64,000 bases of DNA from JBBQER01 sp052148155. GTDB lineage: Bacteria; Actinomycetota; Acidimicrobiia; IMCC26256; PALSA-610. A model generated the notes under the pieces. The model was given only the letters and a program-made list of their open reading frames with translations, was not told where the DNA came from and searched no databases. The number at the start of each line of letters is the position of its first letter. The stretch's first letter is position 1. Positions 55,589 to 64,000 of the stretch are shown piece by piece. A program made the translations under genes and the position numbers. The stretch spans positions 22,090 to 86,089 of the forward strand of contig JBKQIY010000201.1 of NCBI GenBank assembly GCA_052148155.1, written 5' to 3'.

Positions 55589-56232
55589 CGAGGGCTGCGA
55601 GTGGGCGGGTCGGTCGCTTCGCACGCTTCGCGACGTCGACCAAGCACATAACGGGCTGCGCCCTGGCGATCACCGGCCCGGCACTCGCGCTCGCCGGCGT
55701 GCTCGCGCCTCCAGTCGGCCTGGCGCTGGCGCCGCCCCTGTACGCGGTCGGCGCCATCGTCGCGCCCGCGCGCCGACGCGTGAACGTGGTCGCAGGCCAC
55801 GACCCTGAGGATGTGCGACGAAGCCTCGAACAGATGCAGCGTCGCGTGCTCAGGCACGTGCCGAACGCGATCGGATGCAAGATCACCGCGATTGCAACGA
55901 CGATCAGCGAGGTCCTGCCCCGAGCTGGGGTGCTGGGCGCAGGGTCGCCCGGGCAGTACGTGCTCGTGCAGTGCGCGACCGACTACCTTCCGACTGCGGT
56001 CCAGGCGTATCTCGACCTCCCTCGTGGTTACGCCGACCATCACGTCGTCGCAGACGGCAAGACGCCGCTCGCGCTGCTCTCGGAGCAACTCGACGTGCTG
56101 GCGAAACAGATCGACGAGATCGCCGAGAACGTGAACCGCGCGGATAGCAACAAACTGATCGCGAACGGCCTCTTCCTGGCGGCCAAGTTCGGACGCGGGA
56201 CGCTCGACATCGACGCGCGTACCACGGAATGA
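55585..56232 (+). CDS. XpaC-like (PF10112-type) protein
   Basis: A 215-residue protein: two adjacent hydrophobic helices at about residues 21-55 (ALAITGPALALAGVLA, LALAPPLYAVGAIV), then a helical domain. That domain contains DPEDVRRSLEQMQRRVLRHVPN, CATDYLPTAVQAYLDLPRGY and LSEQLDVLAKQIDEIAENV. The YLPTAVQAYL segment and overall plan resemble XpaC (5-bromo-4-chloroindolyl phosphate hydrolysis protein), a frequent partner of TelA. GTG at 55585 overlaps the preceding ORF by 4 nt. Likely a TelA partner in the envelope. Confidence 0.72.
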   Translation: MTRAASGRVGRFARFATSTKHITGCALAITGPALALAGVLAPPVGLALAPPLYAVGAIVAPARRRVNVVAGHDPEDVRRSLEQMQRRVLRHVPNAIGCKITAIATTISEVLPRAGVLGAGSPGQYVLVQCATDYLPTAVQAYLDLPRGYADHHVVADGKTPLALLSEQLDVLAKQIDEIAENVNRADSNKLIANGLFLAAKFGRGTLDIDARTTE

Positions 56233-56325
56233 GCGGTGACCTCGCGGTGCGCTCGGCCTGCGGCGACCTGCGGGCACGGTCGACAAGACGCGGGCAGCAG
56301 GCGACCAACACTGGACCGGTGATCG

Positions 56326-57429
56326 TCAAGCCGGCGATCCCGATCCGAGCCGGACATTTTTCGCGCGGTACAGCCCGTCTCGACCGATCCAGCCCACGCT
56401 GACAACATCGCCAGGACGGTATTGGTCCAACGTCTCCTCAAGAACGCCGGTTGTTGGGATCGTCGTATCGTTGATCGAGACGACGATCGTGTTCGGGGCG
56501 ATGCCGGCTCGTGCTGCGGGCCCGTCGCGCTGAACGCTCACGACGTAGGCGCCCGCACCGCCGTCGGGCGAGGTCGGCCGGACTGCGATGCCCAACGCGG
56601 CGGTCGGACCGACGTGCACACCATTGTTGCTCTCGTCGGCATCGACACGATCGACAACGGCGAGTACACCGTCGATGGGTATCGCGAACGTCACGTCGTT
56701 GCCTGTCCGTACCTGACCGCGGCTTCCGCCAGCGGCCGCGGTCATCGCCACCACCTTCCCAGAGGCGTCAGCGATTGGGCCGCCGGAATCGCTGGCCGGG
56801 CTCGACACGTCGATCTCGGCCATGTCGTGGAGCATCTCGGCGCCAGCTTGAACCCGTTGGTCCAGCGCGGTCACCGTACCCGACAGGGGAATCGGCGCAT
56901 CGTTGACGCGGGCGACGCTCCCGACCGACACGACAGACTCGCCGTCGGCGAGTGCAGATGCGTCCGCCGGTTCGATGGTCGCAAGCCCAGATGCCCCTGC
57001 GAGGGCGAGCACCGCGACGTCTGCAGTGACGTCATATCCGACGACCGTCGCGGCGTAGGTACGCCCGGTGCCGGAAACTCGCGCCGCGATCGCCGTCGCC
57101 TGCGCGATCGACTGATTGTTCGTGACCACCTCGCCCCCCGGCGTCAGCACCATGCCCGCTGCCGACGTATGTCCGCCGCCGCCGAGCGAGACTTGCAGGT
57201 CGACCACTGCCGGTCCGACCATTCGCGCGACCGCCTCGGCGTCGATGGGCCGCGTCGTGCCCGGCGTCACTGGAGACGATGTCCGCAATCCAGTTCGCTT
57301 CGGGGTCGATGTCCGCGTGTGGTCGGAAAGTGCGACGATCGCCACGATCGCCAGAACGAGGACAAGAGCCACCACGAGCAGGTGGCCCACTCCCGACTCG
57401 GACCTTCCGCCTAGCCCGTCGGCTCGCAT
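56326..57429 (-). CDS. HtrA-like PDZ protein lacking the catalytic histidine
   Basis: A 367-residue exported trypsin-like/PDZ protein: anchor helix HLLVVALVLVLAIVAIVAL at about 16-34, protease domain about 60-270, PDZ domain about 280-360. The Asp (GYDVTADVAVLAL) and Ser (SDSGGPIADAS) of the HtrA triad are in place. The His that should follow TNN in TNNHV reads TNNQSI, i.e. Gln (CAG, one base from CAC). It is thus probably proteolytically inactive and may act as a peptide-binding chaperone. ATG at 57429 is the likely start; longer in-frame openings lack homology. Confidence 0.85.
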   Translation of the reverse strand: MRADGLGGRSESGVGHLLVVALVLVLAIVAIVALSDHTRTSTPKRTGLRTSSPVTPGTTRPIDAEAVARMVGPAVVDLQVSLGGGGHTSAAGMVLTPGGEVVTNNQSIAQATAIAARVSGTGRTYAATVVGYDVTADVAVLALAGASGLATIEPADASALADGESVVSVGSVARVNDAPIPLSGTVTALDQRVQAGAEMLHDMAEIDVSSPASDSGGPIADASGKVVAMTAAAGGSRGQVRTGNDVTFAIPIDGVLAVVDRVDADESNNGVHVGPTAALGIAVRPTSPDGGAGAYVVSVQRDGPAARAGIAPNTIVVSINDTTIPTTGVLEETLDQYRPGDVVSVGWIGRDGLYRAKNVRLGSGSPA

Positions 57430-57856
57430 GCCGTGATTCTGACCCGACGCTTGCCGCGAACGCGGGCGGCTACCGGACGCGTGCACGACGCCTTGGGCAT
57501 CAATGCGCACAAGCCCGCGAGGCAGGCCCGCTGATGATTTCGACCGGCGATCTTCCAGTTCGAACACGTGAGACCTCAACGGCTGTCCACCCGACCGTGG
57601 CGTGAACGCGGCGCGAGATGACAGCGGAATCGCCGCGGACAGGGGCGCTCCCGACGACCGGAAGGGGACGCGTACACGACATAACTGTCAGGTCAGTGTA
57701 AACGTCCGACAAAACATGGCAGCGATCCCGAGATAAGGTTCATGTCGTCGGCGCCGAGGAGGATGCGGATCGGACAACGGCCCGGCTTTTCCGTTCGGAA
57801 AGCGCAGCGGGTGCGTCTCGACATTCGTTCGTCCAAGCACCTAACGGAGGTACGGG
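57430..57856. other. Divergent intergenic region with small palindrome before hsp20
   Basis: About 430 nt between the HtrA-like gene (minus) and hsp20 (plus). A short palindrome TTTCCG-TT-CGGAAA lies at 57788-57801, about 55 nt before hsp20, a possible regulator site. No CIRCE or HAIR consensus was found. No ORF is supported. Confidence 0.35.
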
Positions 57857-58306
57857 ATGACCGACCGGCTCGAAGGATCGGGGGCGTGCGGCGACGCGCT
57901 GGCGGATTTCTTGCCGCGTCGCTGGCTGGAATGGTTGGACTGGCCCGTGGTCGCCTCGATGCGGAACGCTGAGCAGGTCTTGCGCGTCGAAGAGTTCCGC
58001 GAGAACCGTGACTTCGTGGTTCGAGCGGAGATTCCCGGTATCGATCCTGACCAAGACCTCGACCTTCAGGTTCGGGACCACGTGCTCGAGATCCGCGCCC
58101 AGCGAGCCGAGCGTGGGGAGCGCGAGACCAACGGCGGCTACCGGAGTGAGTTCAGATACGGCAGCTTCTTCCGAGCCGTCGCGCTGCCGATCAACGCGAA
58201 AGAGGCGGACGTCAATGCCAGCTATCACGACGGGATTCTCGAGGTCCGAATCCCCGTCGAAGCATCGTCGGGTCCCACCGGAACTCGGATTCCGGTCGAG
58301 CACTGA
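57857..58306 (+). CDS. hsp20: Hsp20/alpha-crystallin family small heat-shock protein
   Basis: A 149-residue ATP-independent chaperone that binds unfolding proteins and forms oligomers. The alpha-crystallin domain starts at FRENRDFVVRAEIPGIDPD, continues through LDLQVRDHVLEIRAQR, YRSEFRYGSFFRAVALP and ends in the conserved GILEVRIP strand before a short tail with IPV, the oligomer-contact IxI/V-like motif. GGAGG eight bases before the ATG at 57857 fixes the start. Stands alone; heat-shock control elements of known type were not seen. Confidence 0.92.
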   Translation: MTDRLEGSGACGDALADFLPRRWLEWLDWPVVASMRNAEQVLRVEEFRENRDFVVRAEIPGIDPDQDLDLQVRDHVLEIRAQRAERGERETNGGYRSEFRYGSFFRAVALPINAKEADVNASYHDGILEVRIPVEASSGPTGTRIPVEH

Positions 58307-58956
58307 ACCGGGCGGAAGACCCCGCTCGAATCGAGCGTGATCGAAGCAACAACTTGTGCATTGACCGAATCTCGCACTCATCGCGGCGGATGACTCGGAC
58401 GGCTCGTCGCTTGTTGTTCATCGCCACCACGCCTCCTTCGACGTTCGCGGCTACCGCTTCACGGTCGTTTGTTTCGCGCCACAGACGACGGAGCGACGGA
58501 ACGATTGGCCCAACCGACCGTCACCACGGATCCGGACCGGCACTGCCCATTCAAAACCCGAGAGCCGGAATCAACGCAGAAACGAGAAGAGGCCGCCCTT
58601 TTTCGGGCGTCTGCGGTCGCGGTAAAGATCCTGCGTCACGCGATCGGAAACGCAACCCTCCGTACGGGTGCCGACGCCGACGACTGAGCGCGCGAACCGC
58701 ATGCCGCCAAGCCGTTGACGGGTCACAACGCCCGCAGCGGTGTCGCCGGCGAACGTCAACGCAGGTGACCTTCGAAGACAGCCGACAGTGCGAGCCGTCG
58801 GTCTGGATGTTCACTGCGAGTTCGGATGCGCTGAGACCCGAGCTGACGATCGAAGGGTCCGAATCGATCACGACAGGCCAGACCCACTCTAGGTCGCCAC
58901 GACCTGAGATGTCTTGGTGGGACCGTTCGGCAGCCCACCAGATCAATGTCCAGGCC
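58307..58956. other. Intergenic region, nothing recognised
   Basis: About 650 nt between the convergent hsp20 and LecA-like genes. Frames on both strands appear non-coding. A short CGCTC...GAGCG dyad follows the hsp20 stop and could be a weak terminator. Confidence 0.35.
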
Positions 58957-60099
58957 TCAGCAGTTGGGGTCTCGTCGCACGGAGTACCGGAATGGGACAC
59001 CGTTGATCGACCAGTCGAACTGCACATCGGCACCGTCGGGATGGGTGTCGCGCCCCGCGAGCTTGACGCCGAGCGGAACGGTCTCGACGTGGTTGGTGCT
59101 TCCTCCGCCTCTGGTGATGAACATGCCGCTGGCAGCCGGGGCACGACTTTGTGTGACCCCCCAGCGCAACTCGGTGCCGTCGGGAAAGTGGTTGTAGCCG
59201 ACGCGTAACGTCAAGCCATTCGAGAACTCGACCTCGAAGATGTTCACGTCGATCGAGTCGGCCTCGGGCGGCGCGAAGACCGCAAGCGGCGCGATCGTCT
59301 CCTCGACCGGCGCCACTTCGCTGATCGGGCTGTCGATGGTCGGAGCTTCGGGGATCTCGGTCGCCGCCACAACTGCAGGCTCGTTCACCGTCCGCTTTCT
59401 GCGGCGCCGGCGCGCCATGAGCACCCAGATGCCGGCTGCCAGGAAGAGCGCCACGACCGCCGCGACGATCGCGAGGACCGACGCGCTGGAACGGTGCTTC
59501 CCGGTCGTCACAGGCGGGATCGTCGACGTCGACGGTGCCTTGGTGGTGGGGGCAGACAGGGTGACAATGACCGAGAACTGTCCTGAATTGTCGGGCAGGT
59601 AGTTGTCGTTGACTCCGAAGAAGAGGTCGCCGGCCCGGTGAGCGTGAACGACCGCGTTGGCTCCGATCTCGAACGGTGAACCGGTGCCGATGCGTCCGAT
59701 CAGCGACCAGCACGCAAGCCCTGGGGCCGGCCAACGCGAGCTGCGGGCCTGGCCCTTGGCGATAGCCGAGCACTTGGATCCCCACGGGATGCCGGCCGGG
59801 TCGAGGTGGGTAATCGGCGGGCCGCCGAAGTGGACGTATCCGCTCGCGTTGATTGTGACCGCGTCGCCGACCTGTACCGGGAGGCCGGTAGAGACGAACG
59901 GGCTGCGACCCTGGACAATCACATGCGTGCCGGCCGGCGAACCGCTGAGGTGACGGACAACGCTTGTTCGATCCCGAACCCGGGTCGGACGTACGCGTTG
60001 GCTCCCGGCGCCCGCTGGCGCGCCGGACACGACCGTGGCCGCGCACGCCGCCATCGCCAAGCACGCGCCCAGACGCCAGCCCCAGCGCGCCGCTCCCAT
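58957..60099 (-). CDS. LecA-like lectin-domain membrane protein
   Basis: A 380-residue protein: signal peptide (GACLAMAACAATVVSG), an extracellular beta domain at about 50-190, and one transmembrane helix (VLAIVAAVVALFLAAGIWVLM) at about 220-240. A basic stop-transfer RRRRRKR follows, then a cytoplasmic tail rich in Pro/Glu and a C-terminal beta domain (FEVEFSNGLTLRVGYNHFP). The outer domain resembles PA-IL/LecA-type galactose-binding lectins (VQVGDAVTINASGYVHFGG, then IGANAVVHAHRAGDLFFGVND). Proteins joining such a lectin to a cytoplasmic module could sense or bind sugars. ATG at 60099 is chosen for the signal peptide. Confidence 0.7.
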   Translation of the reverse strand: MGAARWGWRLGACLAMAACAATVVSGAPAGAGSQRVRPTRVRDRTSVVRHLSGSPAGTHVIVQGRSPFVSTGLPVQVGDAVTINASGYVHFGGPPITHLDPAGIPWGSKCSAIAKGQARSSRWPAPGLACWSLIGRIGTGSPFEIGANAVVHAHRAGDLFFGVNDNYLPDNSGQFSVIVTLSAPTTKAPSTSTIPPVTTGKHRSSASVLAIVAAVVALFLAAGIWVLMARRRRRKRTVNEPAVVAATEIPEAPTIDSPISEVAPVEETIAPLAVFAPPEADSIDVNIFEVEFSNGLTLRVGYNHFPDGTELRWGVTQSRAPAASGMFITRGGGSTNHVETVPLGVKLAGRDTHPDGADVQFDWSINGVPFRYSVRRDPNC

Positions 60100-60672
60100 A
60101 TATCGCACCGAGTCGTGATCGTTCACAAGCGCCCAGTCCAACAGGTGCAGGGCCGCCAAGCAATCTCAGGAAACCCGCACCACCAACATCGTTCCCACAG
60201 ACATGGTCGGCGCAGACATTTGACGTTCTGGTGCCTCGCTCGACGGTGGCAGTCGCCAAGGCGCGACCGCGCGAAGGCGCATCGTCGCTCGGTCCGTACG
60301 CTGACGTCGACCGTACAGGAATCGCAAGGGCGAGTCGTACGACTGAATCTCACACCGCCGACGACGACGACGACGACGACGACGACGATTCGCCTGGACC
60401 ACGATCGAGGATCTGGACGATTGTCGCTGCGACCTCCGAACAGGCTCAGCTCGACGAGACCCACGCGGCGTCGTCAATCCGAATCGGCGAACCGATCTAC
60501 GACGTTCAAGAAAGCCGCTTGCCCGCGAGCCACGTCGAATGTCCACCTACAGCGAGCCAGAAGCGATCATGTGCCTCGAGGCGGGGGACCGCTTCTTCGC
60601 GCCTCAGTTGTCCGTCGCGGACCGTCGCTTTGACATCAGAAACCGACAACGGCCATACGGCACAATGAGCCG
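60100..60672. other. Intergenic region with (ACG)9 tract
   Basis: About 570 nt between the divergent LecA-like and trmL genes. It contains the triplet tract at 60361-60388 and open frames reading poly-Asp, poly-Thr or poly-Val around it. No supported gene. It probably holds the promoters of both flanking genes. Confidence 0.4.
60361..60388. repeat. (ACG)9 triplet repeat
   Basis: Nine uninterrupted ACG units plus a trailing A. In this genome such tracts usually encode Thr-rich linkers. Here it lies between genes, which suggests either a lost secreted-protein gene or a chance slippage tract. Confidence 0.7.
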
Positions 60673-61191
60673 ATGCTCGAAATCGTTCTCGTTGAGCCAC
60701 AGATCGCCACGAACACGGGCAACATCATCCGACTGTGCGCAAACGTCGGCGCTCGCCTTCACGTCGTCCGACCGCTCGGATTCACCTTGGACGATGCTGC
60801 GTTGCGTCGCGGTGGGCTCGACTATCACGAGGTCGCCGACACGCAGATCTGGGACACGTGGACAGACTGCCGGGTCGCGCTCACGCCGGACCGACGCTGG
60901 TTTGCCACAACGACTCGCGTTCCTCACCGACGTTACGACGACGTCGACTATCGCGCGGGCGATGTCGTCGTATTCGGCTGCGAGGCCACCGGTCTCGGCG
61001 AGAGGCTCCTCGCAGAGTTCCCGAACGACTGTCGCCTGCGCATTCCGATGCGTCCGTCCAACCGGAGTCTGAATCTCGCGAATGCGGTGAGCGTCATTGC
61101 GTACGAAGCTTGGCGCCAACACGATTTCGTCGACGCTGCGACTGGAACGTTCGAAGAATCGCTGCGCCCGGCCCGCGGCAAAGACGTCTAA
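60673..61191 (+). CDS. trmL: tRNA (cytidine/uridine(34)-2'-O)-methyltransferase TrmL
   Basis: A 172-residue SpoU-class (SPOUT) methyltransferase. The start MLEIVLVEPQIATNTGNIIR and RLCANVGARLHVVRPLGF match TrmL, which 2'-O-methylates the wobble nucleotide of certain leucine tRNAs. The knot motifs VVFGCEATGL and IPMRPSNRSLNLANAVSV are intact. The length is normal for TrmL (about 155-170). Tandem knot dimers are expected. Next to it on the plus strand nothing follows for 400 nt. Confidence 0.93.
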   Translation: MLEIVLVEPQIATNTGNIIRLCANVGARLHVVRPLGFTLDDAALRRGGLDYHEVADTQIWDTWTDCRVALTPDRRWFATTTRVPHRRYDDVDYRAGDVVVFGCEATGLGERLLAEFPNDCRLRIPMRPSNRSLNLANAVSVIAYEAWRQHDFVDAATGTFEESLRPARGKDV

Positions 61192-61596
61192 CGATGCATC
61201 CGTAGCGTAGTGACCGACCGTGTCGACTGCTGGTGGCTGCGATTTCGATTTATGCGCGTCGCAAGGTCGGCGAACACGCTCGTGAGTTCCGAGACCTGTT
61301 CGCCGACCGACCGACCGAGGCGATCGCGTCGACCTCCTCGTCTGTGCTTCCCAGACTTCATCGCTCGGAGCGACCGGAGGCGAGCCCCTCCGTGCCGCGC
61401 CTTTCAGCCCAAGACGAATCGCTCGAGGCAACGAAACGGCGGCGTCTGGCGTCGACGGTCGTCGGTCGCCGCGTTGGCGGTTCGAAAAAACGGCGGTCGT
61501 GCCTGCACCAGACATGCGAGAAGCCTTGGGGAGACGTGAACCTCCGTCGCGCCACCCAGAACGGCGCGCCGGCGGGGGAGCGCGGCGACCGACCCA
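61192..61596. other. Intergenic region between convergent genes
   Basis: About 400 nt between trmL and the J-domain gene. No supported ORF; no strong hairpin found. Confidence 0.35.
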
Positions 61597-62394
61597 TTAG
61601 GAGATCATGCGTGCAACCAAGAGGATGCCGAGCCCCAGGCAACAGGCGGCCGAGAAGAGGAACGACAGCTGCTTCGCGAAGTCAATCGAGTTGTGCGGTG
61701 ATCGTCGATCGATCCGGCTGCACCTGACGCAACGCGAACCTCGTCCTCGTGGGGTTGCGAAGGTTGAGTACTCACCGCAGCCGCGGCATCGGAAATGCTC
61801 GAGTCCGCATCGCGCACATTTGAATCGAGAGAGACCTGCTTTCGCCGCCGTGGACGACTTGCAGCGAACACAGAAGATGAGCCGTGTCCCGCCCGCCCAA
61901 GACGACGTCTGTTGCCGTCCGCAACTCGCGCATCGCCAAGTTCTTCGGTGCTCTGCAACCTGGAGGATTCGGTTACATGCGTCGCACTTCGCGAACTCCC
62001 ATGCCATCTTGCAGTTTGCGCAATCGAATCGGCCGGTCGTTCTCGGGACGCGCTGTGTCGTTTTGCAGACCGAACAGGCGACGGATACGCCGAGGTCAGA
62101 TTCCTTGCCGTGTTCGGGCGGCTTGCTCCGATCGTGACGTGGTCCGTTTCGATCGTCGCCTTCGCGACGATCTGCGAGGTGCACGTCATACCCGCGGCGC
62201 TTTGCAACATTTCCGAGCGTGTCCCACGCTCGATTGACTTGGAGTGTCTCCTTTTCGGCTTCGGCCAACACGTCGTCGGGAGCCCCTCGGTGCTTGTCTG
62301 GATGCAGCAGGCGAACCTTGACGCGCCAGGCGCGTCTGATCGCATCCATATCCGCCGTTGGCTCGACACCGAGGACGTCGTAGTGGCTCAGCAT
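61597..62394 (-). CDS. J-domain protein with four zinc ribbons and a C-terminal membrane helix
   Basis: A 265-residue protein. Residues 1-65 are a J domain (SHYDVLGVEPTADMDAI, then LLHPDKHRG with the HPD triad that stimulates Hsp70 ATPase). Eight CxxC motifs follow (CSVC, CANC, CDAC, CASC, CVRC, CARC, CRGC, CVRC), enough for four zinc ribbons. A hydrophobic helix (LSFLFSAACCLGLGILLVA) ends the protein. Unlike DnaJ it has no Gly/Phe region and no typical DnaJ C-terminal domain. It may recruit DnaK to a membrane site or present zinc-bound substrates. ATG at 62394 begins just before the J domain. Confidence 0.85.
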   Translation of the reverse strand: MLSHYDVLGVEPTADMDAIRRAWRVKVRLLHPDKHRGAPDDVLAEAEKETLQVNRAWDTLGNVAKRRGYDVHLADRREGDDRNGPRHDRSKPPEHGKESDLGVSVACSVCKTTQRVPRTTGRFDCANCKMAWEFAKCDACNRILQVAEHRRTWRCASCGRQQTSSWAGGTRLIFCVRCKSSTAAKAGLSRFKCARCGLEHFRCRGCGEYSTFATPRGRGSRCVRCSRIDRRSPHNSIDFAKQLSFLFSAACCLGLGILLVARMIS

Positions 62395-64000
62395 TTGTAC
62401 CTGGCCGCTGTGTTGTGGCGTGAACCGCAACTTCGGCCTGGGATTCGCGACGGCTCACCGTTCGTCATGGAAGCAGTTGTGCATCGGTCGCCGAGGTGGT
62501 CACTCGTCGGGCGCATTCGGATTCCGAGGTCGGCGGACGGTCGAATCGCCTCGTCGGTTGGGATGCTCATGCGCCGGGCGAGAGCAATGAAGTTCGTCAA
62601 TTCGACGTCAGTGGACGGTCCTCGATTCATTCGAGATCGCCGTATGTCTGCGCGTGTCGTCCGCGGACCCATCGAAGACAGAATTTCCAGTCCTGACCAA
62701 ACTCGCAGTGCGGGATCACGGGTCGACCGTCAAGAGTCGGCTCGAGTGCACAGACCCTCTCCGTCTGTGATCGTGGCTGCGGTCATCGAATCCCACGCGC
62801 TCCCGCTCACGACGAGGATGCTCAGACCCAAGCGCGTTGCGATCGTCTGTTCGACGCTCAGACTGCCGGTTGCGGTGTCGGTGTCGGTCAACGCCGTCCC
62901 GGACAGAGCGGATGCCAGCGCCGCGAAGCCCGTCGCCGCGCGGCTACCGCTCCGCTGCACAACATGACGATCGAGCGCGCAACGACGCCGAACTGTCCTG
63001 CAAACCCGGGTCGACCTCAATGTCGACACCAAAGCGAGCGCGGCATTCCAGGCCCCTTGGTTGCTTGTAGCCGAAATCGGGACACCACGCGCAACACGGC
63101 GTACGACGCGTGCCACCGGTTGCGTTGCACGGACACATTCCGTATCGGTCATCTCACGAGCAGCTGACTTCGCTCTGCCATACCGGTCACCAGGGATCGG
63201 TTTCAGCTGGCGCGTGCGACCGCCACGGCATGCCGCACGTCGAATCGGACTCGACACTTCGCGTAAACTGCGGGCCCGGCGTATCGGACCCTCTGGGCAA
63301 CGTGCGGCCGCGAGGACTGGGCATACGCACGTAGGCGAGATGAACTACTCCGCCTTGACCATAGTGCACCGGATGTCAAGAGCGCCGTCACGTTCGTCAG
63401 CAGTCTCACCTCTCGTCGCGAAACCTGACCGAAGGGATCGCGCTGAACGGCCGACATTGTCTTGCTGCATGGCACAAGCCAGTCGACAGAAGGCTGCAAA
63501 CTGCTCTGTGCACATCTCGTCGGCCTCGGCCACCACACCCACACCGCCGACCTTGCGAGCGACGACACGAGCGCCGACGACTGCGCCGTCGTCGCAGCGC
63601 AGATGTCATCGCGGTCACGGCACCGATCGTGGTCGCACGCTCGGGCGCCGGGGTGCTGCTGCGTGCCGTGACACGACGGCTTGGCGCCTCGTATCAGGTC
63701 AGGCTGCAATCATTCCCGGATCGTCCATTACGTTCCGAGATCGCAGACGCACCGAGCGAAGTCTTCGACGCAGAATGGCTCGGCCAGAACCCCGTCGCAG
63801 ATCCCGTCCTCGGCTCTGCTTCCTGTTCCACAACTGTGACCGTAACGTTCTGCGCTGGGCCGTTGAGCACCCTGCGAGCGTTCATCCCGAGCGCGTTTGT
63901 GACATTGGTACGTCCTGGACATGATCACTGGTTGGTCCACTGACGAACACAGCGCGACGCATGCTCCACCTCCAAGACCCGTGCCAAAGGAGCGCGCCGG
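62395..64000. other. Window end, long region without supported gene
   Basis: About 1.6 kb. Short stretches resemble proteins (for example minus strand near 63345-63542 and 62730-62950), but none has a start, full domain or signal peptide, and the best pieces lie in different frames. Could be a decayed locus or a gene extending past the window. Confidence 0.35.

Noticed and set aside
60166..60546. Minus-strand frame with a poly-Arg run
   Set aside because: The run is only the ACG tract read in another frame; nothing else supports a gene.
63203..63709. 168-codon minus-strand frame near the window end
   Set aside because: Composition is non-protein-like and no domain, signal peptide or start site is visible.

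Overview
The window looks like a chromosomal stretch of a high-GC actinobacterium, possibly from Acidimicrobiia or a neighbouring deep lineage. This placement is inferred from GC richness, frequent GTG starts, Thr-rich linkers in secreted proteins, and the protein families present (MpaB/DUF2236 oxygenase, amidohydrolase_2, acyl-CoA dehydrogenase, L,D-transpeptidase, several VOC proteins). I see no rRNA, tRNA, CRISPR array, intact insertion sequence or phage module. By my own count of the genes listed, only about two thirds of the window is coding, which is low for a bacterium. Several genes are visibly broken.

Layout. 0-9.6 kb: a GNAT and a HAD gene converging on a hairpin, a small membrane protein, a secreted pentapeptide-repeat protein (copy A), an S53 peptidase and an FN3-bearing surface protein. 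9.7-15.6 kb: a decayed zone with a frameshifted cupredoxin, a recombinase remnant, a truncated methyltransferase, a Dabb gene with an in-frame amber codon and a frameshifted RibD/DHFR-like fragment. Among these lie intact STAS, small secreted-protein and K+-channel genes. 15.7-24.5 kb: an FtsX-type permease, a membrane protein plus winged-helix regulator behind a perfect palindromic operator, GNAT, MpaB-family, small conserved proteins, an AraC/VOC pair and a Thr-tailed secreted protein.

25.2-32.8 kb: SGNH hydrolase plus TylF-like methyltransferase (cassette A), then acyl-CoA dehydrogenase, amidohydrolase, two VOC proteins and an aldo/keto reductase. 33.8-41.6 kb: cell-surface genes (L,D-transpeptidase, NHL-propeller/FN3 protein, two more FN3 proteins), a small coupled gene pair and an NTF2-like gene. 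41.6-47 kb: the SGNH/TylF cassette again (cassette B, opposite strand, coupled by an 8-nt overlap), a DapA-superfamily protein lacking the Schiff-base lysine, and a second amidohydrolase. 47.7-51.6 kb: a beta-helix lipoprotein and pentapeptide-repeat protein copy B. 53-56.2 kb: a tight four-gene operon of a binding-protein-like membrane protein, TelA, a previously hidden 54-residue ORF and an XpaC-like protein. 56.3-62.4 kb: an HtrA-like protein lacking its catalytic His, Hsp20, a LecA-like membrane protein, TrmL and a membrane-anchored J-domain/zinc-ribbon protein.

Themes. Much of the window encodes exported proteins with modular domains. Four protein types occur as dispersed paralogues: the pentapeptide proteins, the FN3 proteins, the SGNH+TylF cassette and the amidohydrolases. 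The least described systems are the duplicated SGNH/TylF cassette and the TelA operon with its tiny coupled ORF.
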